Shown here: in pieces, positions 41,116 through 50,195 of the stretch | How positions within the stretch are numbered: the stretch's first letter is position 1 | How the letters are laid out: every line of letters starts with the position of its first letter | NCBI GenBank assembly: GCA_023381535.1 | Contig: JAMCSN010000108.1 | Span: forward strand, 1 to 64,000 | Source: Bacteroidota bacterium | Lineage (GTDB): Bacteria; Bacteroidota; Ignavibacteria; Ignavibacteriales; Melioribacteraceae | Length of the DNA: 64,000 nt | Direction: 5' to 3' | The notes under the pieces: model-generated | Told to the model about the DNA's origin: nothing | The model's input: only the letters and a program-made list of their open reading frames with translations | Databases searched by the model: none | Position numbers and translations under genes: made by a program

Positions 41116-43734
41116 ATGATTGAAGCTAACAAACAAACCCGGAAAGACATCGATAACTCATGGAGGAAATGGGGACCATATTTATCGGAAAGACAATGGG
41201 GAACTGTTCGCGAAGATTACAGTGCCAATGGAGATGCGTGGGAGTACACGGATTATTTCAGCGCAGTAAGTAAAACTTATCGCTGGGGCGAAGACGGAAT
41301 AGGAGGCATAAGCGATAACAAACAACTGTTTTGCTTTTCGTTTGCATTTTGGAACGGGAAAGATTCCATTCTAAAAGAAAGGTTGTTTGGACTAAGCGGA
41401 CCTCAAGGAAATCACGGTGAAGATGTAAAGGAATATTATTACTATCTGGATAATGTTCCCAATCATTCATACATGAAAATGCTTTATAAATATCCGCAAT
41501 CTCAATTCCCGTACGAACAACTCATCAATGAAAACAAAAAGAGAAATAGAACTCAGCCTGAGTTCGAGCTGATTGATACCGGAATTTTCAGCGGCGACAA
41601 ATATTTCGACATCTTTATTGAATATGCGAAAGCCGATCCGGAGGATATACTAGTCAAAGTTACAATTCACAATCGCGCGTCCGGCAAAGCAGAATTAAGT
41701 GTGCTTCCGCAGATGTTGTTCAGAAACACGTGGGCTTGGGGATATGATGATGATAAGCCTTTACTTTCAATTTCCAAAGAGGCAGTAATTAAAGCTGAAC
41801 ACAAGAAGTTGGGAAGTTATTTCGTTTACTGCGACGGCAAACCGGAAATTCTTTTTTGCGACAATGAGACAAATTTCAAAAAACTCTACGGTGTTGAAAG
41901 TCCGAACAAATTTTTTAAAGACGGGATAAATAATTACGTCGTGAATAATGATAAGAATGCCGTCAATCTTGCTAAAAGTGGAACAAAAGCAGCGGCGAGA
42001 TATGACCTTAAGTTTGACGGCAGCAGCTCTCAAGTGCTACGCTTTAGGATTTCAAATAATAAAATTGCAAAACCGTTTCAAGAGTTCGAAAAAATATTCA
42101 AGCAGAGACAGAACGACGCCGATGCATTTTACGATCGAATTCAAAACAACATAAAGGACGACGACAGGAGAAACATACAGCGCCAAGCATTTGCCGGTAT
42201 GCTTTGGAATAAACAATTCTATAGTTACAATGTTGCAAGATGGTTGAAAGGCGATCCCACTCAACCGCTGCCTCCAAAAGAAAGATTGGGAGGAAGAAAC
42301 AGCGGCTGGATGCATCTTCACAATTCAGAAATTATTTCCATGCCGGATAAGTGGGAATACCCTTGGTACGCAGCGTGGGATTTGGCTTTTCATTGTCTGC
42401 CGATTGCGATGATCGATCCTCAATTTGCAAAGGAACAATTGGTTTTGTTTACGCGCGAGTGGTACATGCATCCCAACGGTCAGCTTCCGGCTTACGAATG
42501 GAATTTCGATGATGTCAATCCGCCGGTTCATGCATGGGCAACTTGGCGCGTTTACAAGATCGATCAAAAAGCAAACGGCGGCAAAGGCGATACGGCTTTT
42601 CTTGAATCTGTTTTTCACAAACTGCTGTTGAATTTTACTTGGTGGGTTAATCGAAAAGACGAACATGATCGAAACATTTTTCAAGGCGGATTTTTAGGAT
42701 TGGATAATATCGGCGTGTTCGATAGAAGTTCGGAACTTCCCAGCGGCGGACATCTTGAACAAGCAGATGCAACGAGCTGGATGGCAATGTTCTGTTTGAA
42801 CCTTCTCAGAATTTCGCTCGAACTTTCAAAATCAAACCCGGTATATCAAGACTTAGCAACAAAATTTTTAGAACACTTCTTATACATTGCCGGTGCGATG
42901 CGTGATATTGGCGGTGAGGGCGTCGATCTTTGGGATGAAGATGATGAATTTTATTACGATGTACTTCACACTCCCGCAGAACATTCGGTCAAACTGAAAG
43001 TTCATTCCATGGTCGGACTCATTCCGCTGTTCGCCGTTGAAGTAATTGATCCCGAAATTATTAAAGGCTGTCCGGATTTTGCCGCAAGGATGGATTGGTT
43101 TTTAATCAACAGACCCGATCTGGCGAGTCTGGTTTCCCGCTGGTACATAGATGGAGAGGGAGAAAGAAAATTATTTTCTCTGCTGCGCGGTCACCGTTTG
43201 AAAAGAATCTTGAAACGAATGCTTGATGAGTCGGAATTCCTTTCCGATTACGGTGTTCGTGCCCTTTCAAAATTTCATAAAGATAATCCGTACGTATTCA
43301 ATGACAACGGAAATGTTTTCAGCGTGAATTATGAACCGGCGGAATCCGAAACGAATCTTTTCGGTGGCAACTCAAACTGGCGCGGACCAATTTGGTTTCC
43401 CGTTAACTTCTTGATAATTGAATCGCTGCAGAGATTCCATCATTACTATGGTGATGATTTCAAAGTTGAACATCCGACTAACTCGGGAAAATTTTATACA
43501 CTGAAAGAAATTTCCGATGAACTTTCGGACCGGCTCGCAAAAATATTTTTGAAAGACAAAGACGGTAAACGTCCGGTTTTCGGTGATAATGAAAAATTTC
43601 AGACCGACCCAAACTTTAATAATTACATCCTGTTCAGTGAATATTTTCATGGCGATAGCGGAAAGGGACTTGGCGCTTCGCATCAAACCGGCTGGACTGG
43701 ATTAATAGCCAAACTTCTGAAGCCAAAAGATTAA
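41116..43734 (+). CDS. GH63-like glucosidase (MGH1-type)
   Basis: An 872-residue cytoplasmic enzyme with no signal peptide. The (alpha/alpha)6 barrel signatures are WEYPWYAAWDLAFHCLPIA, the acidic WNFDDVNPPVHAWA, the FLGLDNIGVFDRS loop and the C-terminal GNSNWRGPIWFPVN with the catalytic-base Glu/Asp region. The N-terminal region (about residues 1-330, beta-sandwich rich) matches the family's super-sandwich domain. Family members hydrolyse alpha-glucosidic bonds, for example in glucosylglycerate or mannosylglycerate. The next gene is an SDR often called glucose 1-dehydrogenase, so glucose released here could be oxidised by its neighbour (inference). 31 nt separate them. Confidence 0.88.
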   Translation: MIEANKQTRKDIDNSWRKWGPYLSERQWGTVREDYSANGDAWEYTDYFSAVSKTYRWGEDGIGGISDNKQLFCFSFAFWNGKDSILKERLFGLSGPQGNHGEDVKEYYYYLDNVPNHSYMKMLYKYPQSQFPYEQLINENKKRNRTQPEFELIDTGIFSGDKYFDIFIEYAKADPEDILVKVTIHNRASGKAELSVLPQMLFRNTWAWGYDDDKPLLSISKEAVIKAEHKKLGSYFVYCDGKPEILFCDNETNFKKLYGVESPNKFFKDGINNYVVNNDKNAVNLAKSGTKAAARYDLKFDGSSSQVLRFRISNNKIAKPFQEFEKIFKQRQNDADAFYDRIQNNIKDDDRRNIQRQAFAGMLWNKQFYSYNVARWLKGDPTQPLPPKERLGGRNSGWMHLHNSEIISMPDKWEYPWYAAWDLAFHCLPIAMIDPQFAKEQLVLFTREWYMHPNGQLPAYEWNFDDVNPPVHAWATWRVYKIDQKANGGKGDTAFLESVFHKLLLNFTWWVNRKDEHDRNIFQGGFLGLDNIGVFDRSSELPSGGHLEQADATSWMAMFCLNLLRISLELSKSNPVYQDLATKFLEHFLYIAGAMRDIGGEGVDLWDEDDEFYYDVLHTPAEHSVKLKVHSMVGLIPLFAVEVIDPEIIKGCPDFAARMDWFLINRPDLASLVSRWYIDGEGERKLFSLLRGHRLKRILKRMLDESEFLSDYGVRALSKFHKDNPYVFNDNGNVFSVNYEPAESETNLFGGNSNWRGPIWFPVNFLIIESLQRFHHYYGDDFKVEHPTNSGKFYTLKEISDELSDRLAKIFLKDKDGKRPVFGDNEKFQTDPNFNNYILFSEYFHGDSGKGLGASHQTGWTGLIAKLLKPKD

Positions 43735-43765
43735 ATTTTTTTCTTACTGTGAAAGGCGGAAAAAT

Positions 43766-44587
43766 ATGCCAACCGAACAAAATATATCGAAACTTCTTTC
43801 CGGACAAAAAGCATTAGTAACCGGCGCAAACTCTGGAATCGGAAAAGGAATTGCTCTGGAACTTGCCAAAGCCGGTGCCGATGTTGTTGTTAACTACGTT
43901 GCCGATCCGGATTCTGCCGATCAAGTTGTGAGCGAGATTAAAAATCTTGGAGTGAATAGTTATGCCCACCTTGCCGATGTTTCTAACGAAGAGCAGGTAA
44001 TTCAAATGTTCAGGAAAATGATTGAGGATTGGGGAACGATAGACATTTTGGTGAACAACGCAGGCATTCAAAAAGATTCACCCATTGATCAAATGACTTT
44101 GGAACAATGGAATAAAGTTATAAGCATTAACCTGACAGGACAATTTCTTTGCGCACGCGAAGCAGTGAAAGAATTCAAACGGAGAGGAATCAGAAAAGAA
44201 ATTTCGTGCGCTGCCGGAAAAATTATTCACATTAGTTCGGTTCATGAAGTAATTCCGTGGGCAGGCCACGTTAACTATGCCTCATCCAAAGGCGGCATAA
44301 TGATGATGATGAAAAGTATAGCTCAAGAAGTCGCGCCTTTCAAAATTAGAGTAAACAGTATTTGTCCGGGCGCAATCCGTACGCCAATAAATACAAAGGC
44401 TTGGGATACTCCTGAAGCGTACGACAAATTAATGAAGCTTGTACCGTACAATCGTATTGGTGAAACCGATGACATTGGTAGAGCGGCGGTTTGGCTCGCG
44501 TCGGATCAATCGGACTATATTACCGGCACGAGCATTTATATTGATGGCGGAATGACTTTGTACCCGGGATTTGCCACCGGCGGTTAA
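43766..44587 (+). CDS. Short-chain dehydrogenase, glucose 1-dehydrogenase-like
   Basis: A 273-residue Rossmann oxidoreductase. It has TGANSGIG (residues 19-26) for NAD(P), the NNAG box (LVNNAGIQ), a Ser-Tyr-Lys catalytic set (HISSVHE, NYASSKGG) and ICPGAIRTPI. The sequence around DADQVVSEI-like residues and the VNYVADPDS adenine-binding loop resemble the bacterial glucose 1-dehydrogenase subgroup, although substrate specificity is not fixed by these motifs. It follows the glucosidase in the same direction by 31 nt, probably as one operon with it. Confidence 0.88.
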   Translation: MPTEQNISKLLSGQKALVTGANSGIGKGIALELAKAGADVVVNYVADPDSADQVVSEIKNLGVNSYAHLADVSNEEQVIQMFRKMIEDWGTIDILVNNAGIQKDSPIDQMTLEQWNKVISINLTGQFLCAREAVKEFKRRGIRKEISCAAGKIIHISSVHEVIPWAGHVNYASSKGGIMMMMKSIAQEVAPFKIRVNSICPGAIRTPINTKAWDTPEAYDKLMKLVPYNRIGETDDIGRAAVWLASDQSDYITGTSIYIDGGMTLYPGFATGG

Positions 44588-44742
44588 ACGGCGATATAAG
44601 TCTTGACCTTTTAACAAAATCAAACATTTCCTTATTTCCTCTCTAGTCTCGATAATTTTTTTGCGGTTTATCAAAGTGGACTTATTAGAATCAATCGCAT
44701 AAATTACCTGAGTAATTATTGGTTACAATCATAGAGGTGCTC

Positions 44743-45999
44743 ATGATGAATGCCAATGAGCTTCAAAAAATAATCCATGCCGCAGAACTTGTTAACTCGA
44801 ACCTCGATGTTTACGAAGTATTAAATAACATCGTGAATGTAGCCGTTGAATTAACGAATGCAGACAGGGGCACTTTGTATTTTGTGGACAACCAGAAGAA
44901 TGCATTATTCTCGTTTGTTTTATTAGGTGACGAGATTAGAGAGATTCGTTTAAAGATTGGTGAAGGACTTGCCGGGTATGTTGCCGCAACAGGCGAGACA
45001 GTTAATATTAAGGATGTGCGAAAAGATTCTCGGTTCAATCCAACGATTGATCGTTCCAGCGGCTACACTACCAGAAACATGCTTTGTTTTCCTATCAAAA
45101 ATTCCGAGAAAGAAACTGTTGGAGTGCTGCAGTTGCTTAACAACCGGAAAGGTGAATTCACGGAAAGGGATGAAGAATTTCTTAAGGCACTTTCGATTCA
45201 TTCTGCAATAGCGCTTAATAATGCTCAGATGCATAAGAAACAAATTTTGGTTAACGAGGAACTGAAAAAAGCATACAGCGAATTGGAACTTGCAAAAAAA
45301 GAAGCAGAAAAATTTGCAATGCTTAAGAATCATTTCCTTTTGCAGATGTCTCATGAAATTAGAACTCCCTTTAATATTATTTTAAACAGTTTAGCATTAT
45401 TAAAATCGAAAGCCACAAAGCTGGATTCTGATGATGTTAAAGAGTTGTTTGCAGCATTGGAGAACGGTACAGATCGAATTATAAGAACTGTTGATGAAAT
45501 TATGGAGCTGTCGGAAATTAGATCCGGCTATTACGAGATTCATCCTGAACCGATCAAATTAGAAGAAGATGTTTTAGTTAAAGTGATAAAAAATTTTAAG
45601 CATGCTGTTGAGAAGAAAAATATTTATTTAGTATACGATAAAACGACCGACAAAAACGAAATTAATTGTGATAAATTTATGATCACACAAATATTTCAGG
45701 AACTAATAGATAATGCCGTTAAGTTTACAAGCAAGGGGGATGTGCGCATAAGACAGTTCACAAATGCTGAAGGAAAGTTAACCGTAACAGTTAAGGATAC
45801 TGGAATCGGCATGTCTGCAGAATATCTTGAGCACATTTTCGAACCATTCTCTCAAGAGTACACCGGTTACACCAGAAAGTTTGAGGGAAACGGACTTGCC
45901 TTGGCTCTGGTTAAGAAGTACGCCGATCTGAATAATCTTTCAATTTCGGTAGAGAGTCAAAAAAATGTTGGAACGGAGTTCACAATTGTTTTTAACTAG
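44743..45999 (+). CDS. GAF-domain sensor histidine kinase
   Basis: A 418-residue soluble kinase. I start at the ATG at 44743 because GAGG lies 8 nt upstream. An open frame from TTG 44719 adds a short unlikely leader. A GAF domain (about residues 1-160, with ADRGTLYFVDN, GEGLAGYVAATGE, CFPIKN) is joined by a coiled coil (LKKAYSELELAKKEAEKF) to a HisKA domain with the phosphorylated His204 in MSHEIRTPF. The ATPase follows: N box FQELIDNAVKF, G1 DTGIGMS, F box FEPFSQ, G2 GNGLALALVKK. No receiver domain or partner regulator is nearby, so it is an orphan kinase sensing a cytoplasmic ligand. Confidence 0.92.
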   Translation: MMNANELQKIIHAAELVNSNLDVYEVLNNIVNVAVELTNADRGTLYFVDNQKNALFSFVLLGDEIREIRLKIGEGLAGYVAATGETVNIKDVRKDSRFNPTIDRSSGYTTRNMLCFPIKNSEKETVGVLQLLNNRKGEFTERDEEFLKALSIHSAIALNNAQMHKKQILVNEELKKAYSELELAKKEAEKFAMLKNHFLLQMSHEIRTPFNIILNSLALLKSKATKLDSDDVKELFAALENGTDRIIRTVDEIMELSEIRSGYYEIHPEPIKLEEDVLVKVIKNFKHAVEKKNIYLVYDKTTDKNEINCDKFMITQIFQELIDNAVKFTSKGDVRIRQFTNAEGKLTVTVKDTGIGMSAEYLEHIFEPFSQEYTGYTRKFEGNGLALALVKKYADLNNLSISVESQKNVGTEFTIVFN

Positions 46000-46114
46000 A
46001 TAATCATGGTAATAACGCTTCAAGCTTATGTTCGTTAATCTTTCTTGGTTATGAATACGGACTATTATATTTTTCATGCCGCTAGAAATTTTCAAACTCA
46101 ACTTTAGGTGATTT

Positions 46115-48238
46115 ATGAAAAAAGTATTGATTAAATCTTCAATTCTGTTTCTCCTATTTGCATTTGTCCTTCCTTTAAGTGCACAATCAACGGTTGATCT
46201 TGATACCGTAAAAGCTCAAAAGTTTGATACCGGCAAAATGTGGTCTTTCGATTATCCGCCGACGGAATATTTCAAGAAGACATATAATTTTTCGCCGGAC
46301 GAATCGTGGTTCGAACATGTCAGGTTATCGGCGCTAAGACTTCCCAATTGCACTTCGTCATTTGTGTCCGAAGATGGATTGATAATGACAAACCATCATT
46401 GCGCACGCGGGTTCTTACCGAGAATTCAAAAAGATGGTGAAGATTTGGTGAAGAACGGATTCTTTGCTCAAACTCTTGAAGAAGAACGGAAGATTCCGAA
46501 CTATTATGCAGATCAGTTGGTTCTTATTCAGGATGTAACAGATGAAATTCAAAAAGCTGCTTCCACAGGTGCAACAGCCGATGAAAAAGCAAAAAACAAA
46601 GCAGACAAAATAAAAGAGCTTACCGATAATCTAACAAAACAATCCGGGCTGATAGCACAGGTTGTTTCGTTGTTTAATGGCGCCAAATTTTCTTTGTACG
46701 GTTACAAGAGATATACAGACATCCGTCTGGTCTTTGCACCAGATATGCAGATTGCATATTTCGGCGGTGATTTTGATAACTTCACTTATCCGCGTTACAA
46801 TCTCGACTGCACTTTCATGCGTGTTTATGAAAATGATAAACCGGTGAACTCGACAAATTTTTTCAAGTTCACAATGGATGGAATAAAACTAGACGAACCG
46901 ATTTTCACAGTCGGCAATCCGGGTTCAACCCAGAGATTGAAAACCGTAGCTCAATTGGAATACTTCCGGGATATTACTTACAAGAACGCAGCTTATCTTT
47001 TCGATACTTATTATAATGCGCTGGAACAACTAAAATCTGTTGATCCTTCGAGAGCAGCAGAATTTGAAAAGATTAGAGTTCAAATTGGGAACAGCCAAAA
47101 AGTGATTACCTCTATTTACAAAGGATTAACCGATCCTTACCTGATGGCGAGAAAAAAAGATTTTCAGAAGAAACTTCAGGAAGCGGTTTGGTCTAATCCA
47201 GAGCTAAAAGAAAAATACGGTTCTGTTTGGGGAGACATTGAAAAGACACGTGCTGAAATGAGAAAATACGGTCCGAAAATTTCGGCATATTCGTTGAACC
47301 CAATGTTCTCATCAAAATACTTTTTCATTGCGAAGAGTTTGGTAGAATTTGCGAAAGAATTGCAGAAACCGGAAGACCAGAGAACGCCGGAATTCAAAGG
47401 CGCAAAGTTGGATTCAACGATTAATGCTTTGTACCCGGATAAAGTTGATAAGCTGATGGAAGACACAAAGTTGTGGATTCAAGCTGATTATATCCATATG
47501 AATCTGGGCAACGACGATCCGATTGTTCAGAAAATGTTTGGCGATAAAAAAGGAAAGGATGCTGCAAATTATGCGCTCGGCTATTCTGTTGTTGGCAATA
47601 AAGAAGCTTTTATTAAACTTGCCAAAGAGGGAGCCGATGCAATTCTTAATTCGAACGATCCGTTCATTTATTTTATAAAAGAAACTCAAGACAAATTGCC
47701 TGAACTGATGAAGCTGGCAAAAGAAATCGGCAACACGGAACAGGTATTCGACGACATGCTCGGTCAAGCTATTTATCAGGTTTACGGAACATCAATTCCG
47801 CCGGATGCAAATTTTACTTTGAGAATCAGCGACGGAGTTTTGCAGAGTTGGAATTACAACGGAACGAAAGCGCCGGTCTTTACAACCTTCTACGGATTGT
47901 ATAACCGCTGGTATTCGTTCTTTAAACAATATCCGTGGGATCTTCATGAACGTTGGCAGAAACCGCCGGCAGATTTTGATCTCAGCACTCCGTTCGATTT
48001 TATCTCTACAAATGATATCGTCGGCGGCAATTCAGGCAGCCCGATTATAAACGAAAAAGCAGAAGTCGTTGGATTGGCATTCGACGGCAACATGGACAGC
48101 ATAGTCGGCAACTTTATTTACATGCCGCACAACAACCGCTGCGTTGCAGTTGATGCGCGCGCGTTGGTAACTGCGATAGATAAAGTTTATAAAGCCGAAC
48201 GACTTGCGAATGAATTGAAAACGGGTAAGATGAAGTAA
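46115..48238 (+). CDS. Family S46 dipeptidyl peptidase (DPP7/DPP11-like), exported
   Basis: A 707-residue serine peptidase that removes dipeptides from N-termini. The signal peptide is IKSSILFLLFAFVLPLSAQ (cut near residue 24). The catalytic His is in LIMTNHHCARGF (about residue 95). The Ser is in DIVGGNSGSPIIN near the C-terminus, followed by GLAFDGNMDS. The helical cap domain lies between them. S46 enzymes work in the periplasm together with other exopeptidases to degrade proteins for amino acid uptake, which fits the type IX-secreting lifestyle. AGGTGA precedes the ATG. A fossil of a second S46 C-terminus lies 280 nt downstream. Confidence 0.93.
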   Translation: MKKVLIKSSILFLLFAFVLPLSAQSTVDLDTVKAQKFDTGKMWSFDYPPTEYFKKTYNFSPDESWFEHVRLSALRLPNCTSSFVSEDGLIMTNHHCARGFLPRIQKDGEDLVKNGFFAQTLEEERKIPNYYADQLVLIQDVTDEIQKAASTGATADEKAKNKADKIKELTDNLTKQSGLIAQVVSLFNGAKFSLYGYKRYTDIRLVFAPDMQIAYFGGDFDNFTYPRYNLDCTFMRVYENDKPVNSTNFFKFTMDGIKLDEPIFTVGNPGSTQRLKTVAQLEYFRDITYKNAAYLFDTYYNALEQLKSVDPSRAAEFEKIRVQIGNSQKVITSIYKGLTDPYLMARKKDFQKKLQEAVWSNPELKEKYGSVWGDIEKTRAEMRKYGPKISAYSLNPMFSSKYFFIAKSLVEFAKELQKPEDQRTPEFKGAKLDSTINALYPDKVDKLMEDTKLWIQADYIHMNLGNDDPIVQKMFGDKKGKDAANYALGYSVVGNKEAFIKLAKEGADAILNSNDPFIYFIKETQDKLPELMKLAKEIGNTEQVFDDMLGQAIYQVYGTSIPPDANFTLRISDGVLQSWNYNGTKAPVFTTFYGLYNRWYSFFKQYPWDLHERWQKPPADFDLSTPFDFISTNDIVGGNSGSPIINEKAEVVGLAFDGNMDSIVGNFIYMPHNNRCVAVDARALVTAIDKVYKAERLANELKTGKMK

Positions 48239-48240
48239 CA

Positions 48241-48385
48241 GAATTCAGAAGTCAGTATTAAGAAATCAGTAGGGAAGGGTCTCTCGCCTCGCTTCCAGTC
48301 TCGCTTCCCGCTTCGCTCACGCAAGCGAGGCGAGTCGGCTCAACTAAGCGGGTGCAGGCGAAGCGGGTTGACCCTTCCTTTTTTT
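48241..48385 (+). repeat. Composite repeat: heptamer array plus nested GC-rich palindromes and T7
   Basis: The heptamers GAATTCA, GAAGTCA, GTATTAA, GAAATCA, GTAGGGA (48241-48275) lead into nested palindromes. The outer stem is GGAAGGGTC (48273-48281) with GACCCTTCC (48370-48378). The inner stem is CTCGCCTCGCTT (48283-48294) with AAGCGAGGCGAG (48323-48334). Seven T follow the outer stem (48379-48385), so it could also terminate the S46 peptidase transcript. GC content is far above the surroundings. Confidence 0.8.
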
Positions 48386-48517
48386 ATTATTATGGAGTAA
48401 GTAAAAATAATTTCAAATGTGCTGTAGTGAATTATGAAAATTTCGGCAATCGCAGCAAAACCATTTCTCATGCCAATCTCACTATTATTTTTTTGCAAAT
48501 GGAATTCATTTGAAAAA

Positions 48518-48607
48518 GAATGTCTGAGGGGCATGATTGAAGCATTGAAATTTTATTTCCATGCGGATAGATTGGTGAATGAATTGAAAAGCTGCAAGCT
48601 GGAATAA
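48518..48607 (+). pseudogene. Fossil C-terminus of a second S46 peptidase
   Basis: The frame reads ECLRGMIEALKFYFHADRL followed by VNELKSCKLE and a stop. This matches the way S46 peptidases end (an R(G/A)-x-hydrophobic helix, then (A/G)-(D/E)-RL-x-NEL), and the intact gene upstream ends KAERLANELKTGKMK. No upstream coding sequence survives. It is therefore a remnant, perhaps of a tandem duplicate lost to deletion across the composite repeat at 48241-48385. Confidence 0.5.
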
Positions 48608-48947
48608 TCTCATGCGGGTAGATTCATTGTTGAAAAAAAGCGGGAAATATTAATAAAGGGTAAAAATTTTCTCTTTTTTTTTTCAGAGAAAGATGTCTAT
48701 ATTAAATCAGAAAAAATAAATTACCCTTTGGGGGGAAATTGAGAAATAAACATCAAAATATTTTCAGCGTCACTTCAGAGAACTCGCCAGTTTATCATTT
48801 CTTAAAGCTAGTTCAAGTAAAGAAAGAATTTTGCATTTACAATAGCTGCTTCTTAATTGGGCAAAGTGTGTTAAACGGTTTGCTACTAATGCCGGAATTA
48901 ATCTTCCCAAAATTTGTAATAAAGAAAAACTAACTATTGGTGAATAG
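48608..48947. other. Non-coding stretch before the 48948 lipoprotein gene
   Basis: Nothing I can call as a gene. It contains a T10 run (48675-48684) and a GGGGGGAAATTG sequence (48730-48741) that could be a ribosome site for a TTG frame without family-like features. Another frame (48750-48947) ends TAG directly against the next ATG but has an internal TAG at 48843 and no start. Confidence 0.5.
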
Positions 48948-49991
48948 ATGAAAAGGAAAATTTTTGTTGTAGTGCTTTCTCTTATGGTTTTAGTCCTAGG
49001 CTCATGTAAAAGTAGCACAGTAGAAGCACCTATAATTCCAGAAGTGCAGCCAGGAAGACGGGATTATGCTTGGGGGGAAGATACACTTCATTTTCCTCAA
49101 AATGAGAGACTAGGATTAGGTTCAATCTGGGGAAGTAGTCCAATTGACATTTGGGCAGCTGGTGATGGTAGTCTATCACAACTTGGTATTTGGCACTTTG
49201 ATGGAATGTCATGGCAATATGGAACCAGCACACCGACATTTAACCAATCTTCTCTCTGGGGGACTGCCTCCAACAACATCTGGATGGGAAACTATGATGG
49301 GTATATTTGGCACTATGATGGAAGCTCCTGGCAATTGTTCACTAAGCTTGAGGTTGCAAGGTATAAAAATTTTGGGATTCAACGTATTTGGGGGAAATCA
49401 GCAAATGAAGTATATGCCGTAGGAACCGCATACAATTCATACTTTAATGAAGAAAACATAGGCGGAGTATTTCGGTATAACGGTAAAGAGTGGAGAAAAA
49501 TTGATATGCCTGCAATGAAGCTAAACTTTCTAGATCTGAGAATTGCTAATAACGGTGACATGATAATACCGGCTTGGGAGGGTGCTGTAACTGCGACCAA
49601 ACTGGTTGCATGGAACGGAAAAGAATTCAAGGAAATGTTTTCTCAAAGCGGGACCGCCTCATTTAACGTTTTTAATATTGACGATAAAACTTTTTTTAAT
49701 ATAGGAAAAATAATATACAGTTATGAGGGTGATGGAACATATAGAGTGTGGAAAGACTTTTCGGGAACCGATTACTACAATAAGGTTTTGTGTTCAAGAA
49801 ACGAAAAGGATTTCTTTGTTGGTTCATGGGCGCTACAAGGAATAAATCATTATAACGGTACTGATCTTAAATTAATTTATTCGGCTCCAAATACGAGAGT
49901 GATAGACGGCATTATTTTTGAAAAGGATGTTCTTTTTATTCTATTAGATACAAAAACTTATAATACTAGAATTCTACACGGTCACTTATAG
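48948..49991 (+). CDS. Lipoprotein, beta-propeller-like, unknown function
   Basis: A 347-residue lipoprotein: the signal peptide is followed by lipobox VLGSC (Cys20). The body has repeats built on SIWGSSPIDIWAAGDG, GIWHFDGMSW, LWGTASNNIWMGN, YIWHYDGSSWQ and RIWGKSANEVYAVG, a W-G-x-(S/A)-x-x-(D/N)-(I/V)-(W/Y) pattern that predicts a beta-propeller, followed by FRYNGKEWRKID. Function unknown; surface display is likely given the lipid anchor. It ends about 50 nt before the structured leader of the next gene. Confidence 0.8.
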   Translation: MKRKIFVVVLSLMVLVLGSCKSSTVEAPIIPEVQPGRRDYAWGEDTLHFPQNERLGLGSIWGSSPIDIWAAGDGSLSQLGIWHFDGMSWQYGTSTPTFNQSSLWGTASNNIWMGNYDGYIWHYDGSSWQLFTKLEVARYKNFGIQRIWGKSANEVYAVGTAYNSYFNEENIGGVFRYNGKEWRKIDMPAMKLNFLDLRIANNGDMIIPAWEGAVTATKLVAWNGKEFKEMFSQSGTASFNVFNIDDKTFFNIGKIIYSYEGDGTYRVWKDFSGTDYYNKVLCSRNEKDFFVGSWALQGINHYNGTDLKLIYSAPNTRVIDGIIFEKDVLFILLDTKTYNTRILHGHL

Positions 49992-50044
49992 AACTAAGGA
50001 GGTAAGAGTAAAGAAAAAATAAATAATAGCAACAAATTAAAAAA

Positions 50045-50190
50045 GGCAAGAGAGTGTTACGAGCACTCTCATTGCCTGTGTGCAAATATAAGCTAAGACT
50101 GCTCATCCTATGCTTAAAGGGATTCGCCCTTTTTATTTGCACACAAAAATTAATTAATTACTAAATAACATTCTAACCTTTGTTAGGAGG
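50045..50190 (+). promoter_or_regulatory. Structured 5' leader (hairpin, three-way junction, SD hairpin)
   Basis: Hairpin 1 pairs GGCAA/TTGCC and AGAGTG/CACTCT (50045-50076). A closing stem GTGTGCAAATA (50078-50088) with TATTTGCACAC (50134-50144) is perfect over 11 bp. It encloses two further stems, TAAGC/GCTTA (50089-50093, 50112-50116) and AAGGG/CCCTT (50117-50121, 50127-50131), giving a three-way junction. Then CTAAC/GTTAG (50173-50177, 50182-50186) abuts and partly covers the AGGAGG (50185-50190) of the type IX-secreted protein gene. No U tract makes it a terminator. Confidence 0.6.
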
Positions 50191-50195
50191 AATTT

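Noticed and set aside
48340..48534. Reverse frame of 64 codons in the intergenic region
   Set aside because: Covers the composite palindrome and the S46 fossil in antisense; low-complexity product with no start signal.
48739..48933. TTG-started 64-codon frame behind GGGGGGAAATTG
   Set aside because: Product has no family-like pattern and ends short of the next gene. Another frame in the same stretch ends TAG against the ATG at 48948 but is interrupted by TAG at 48843 and has no start.
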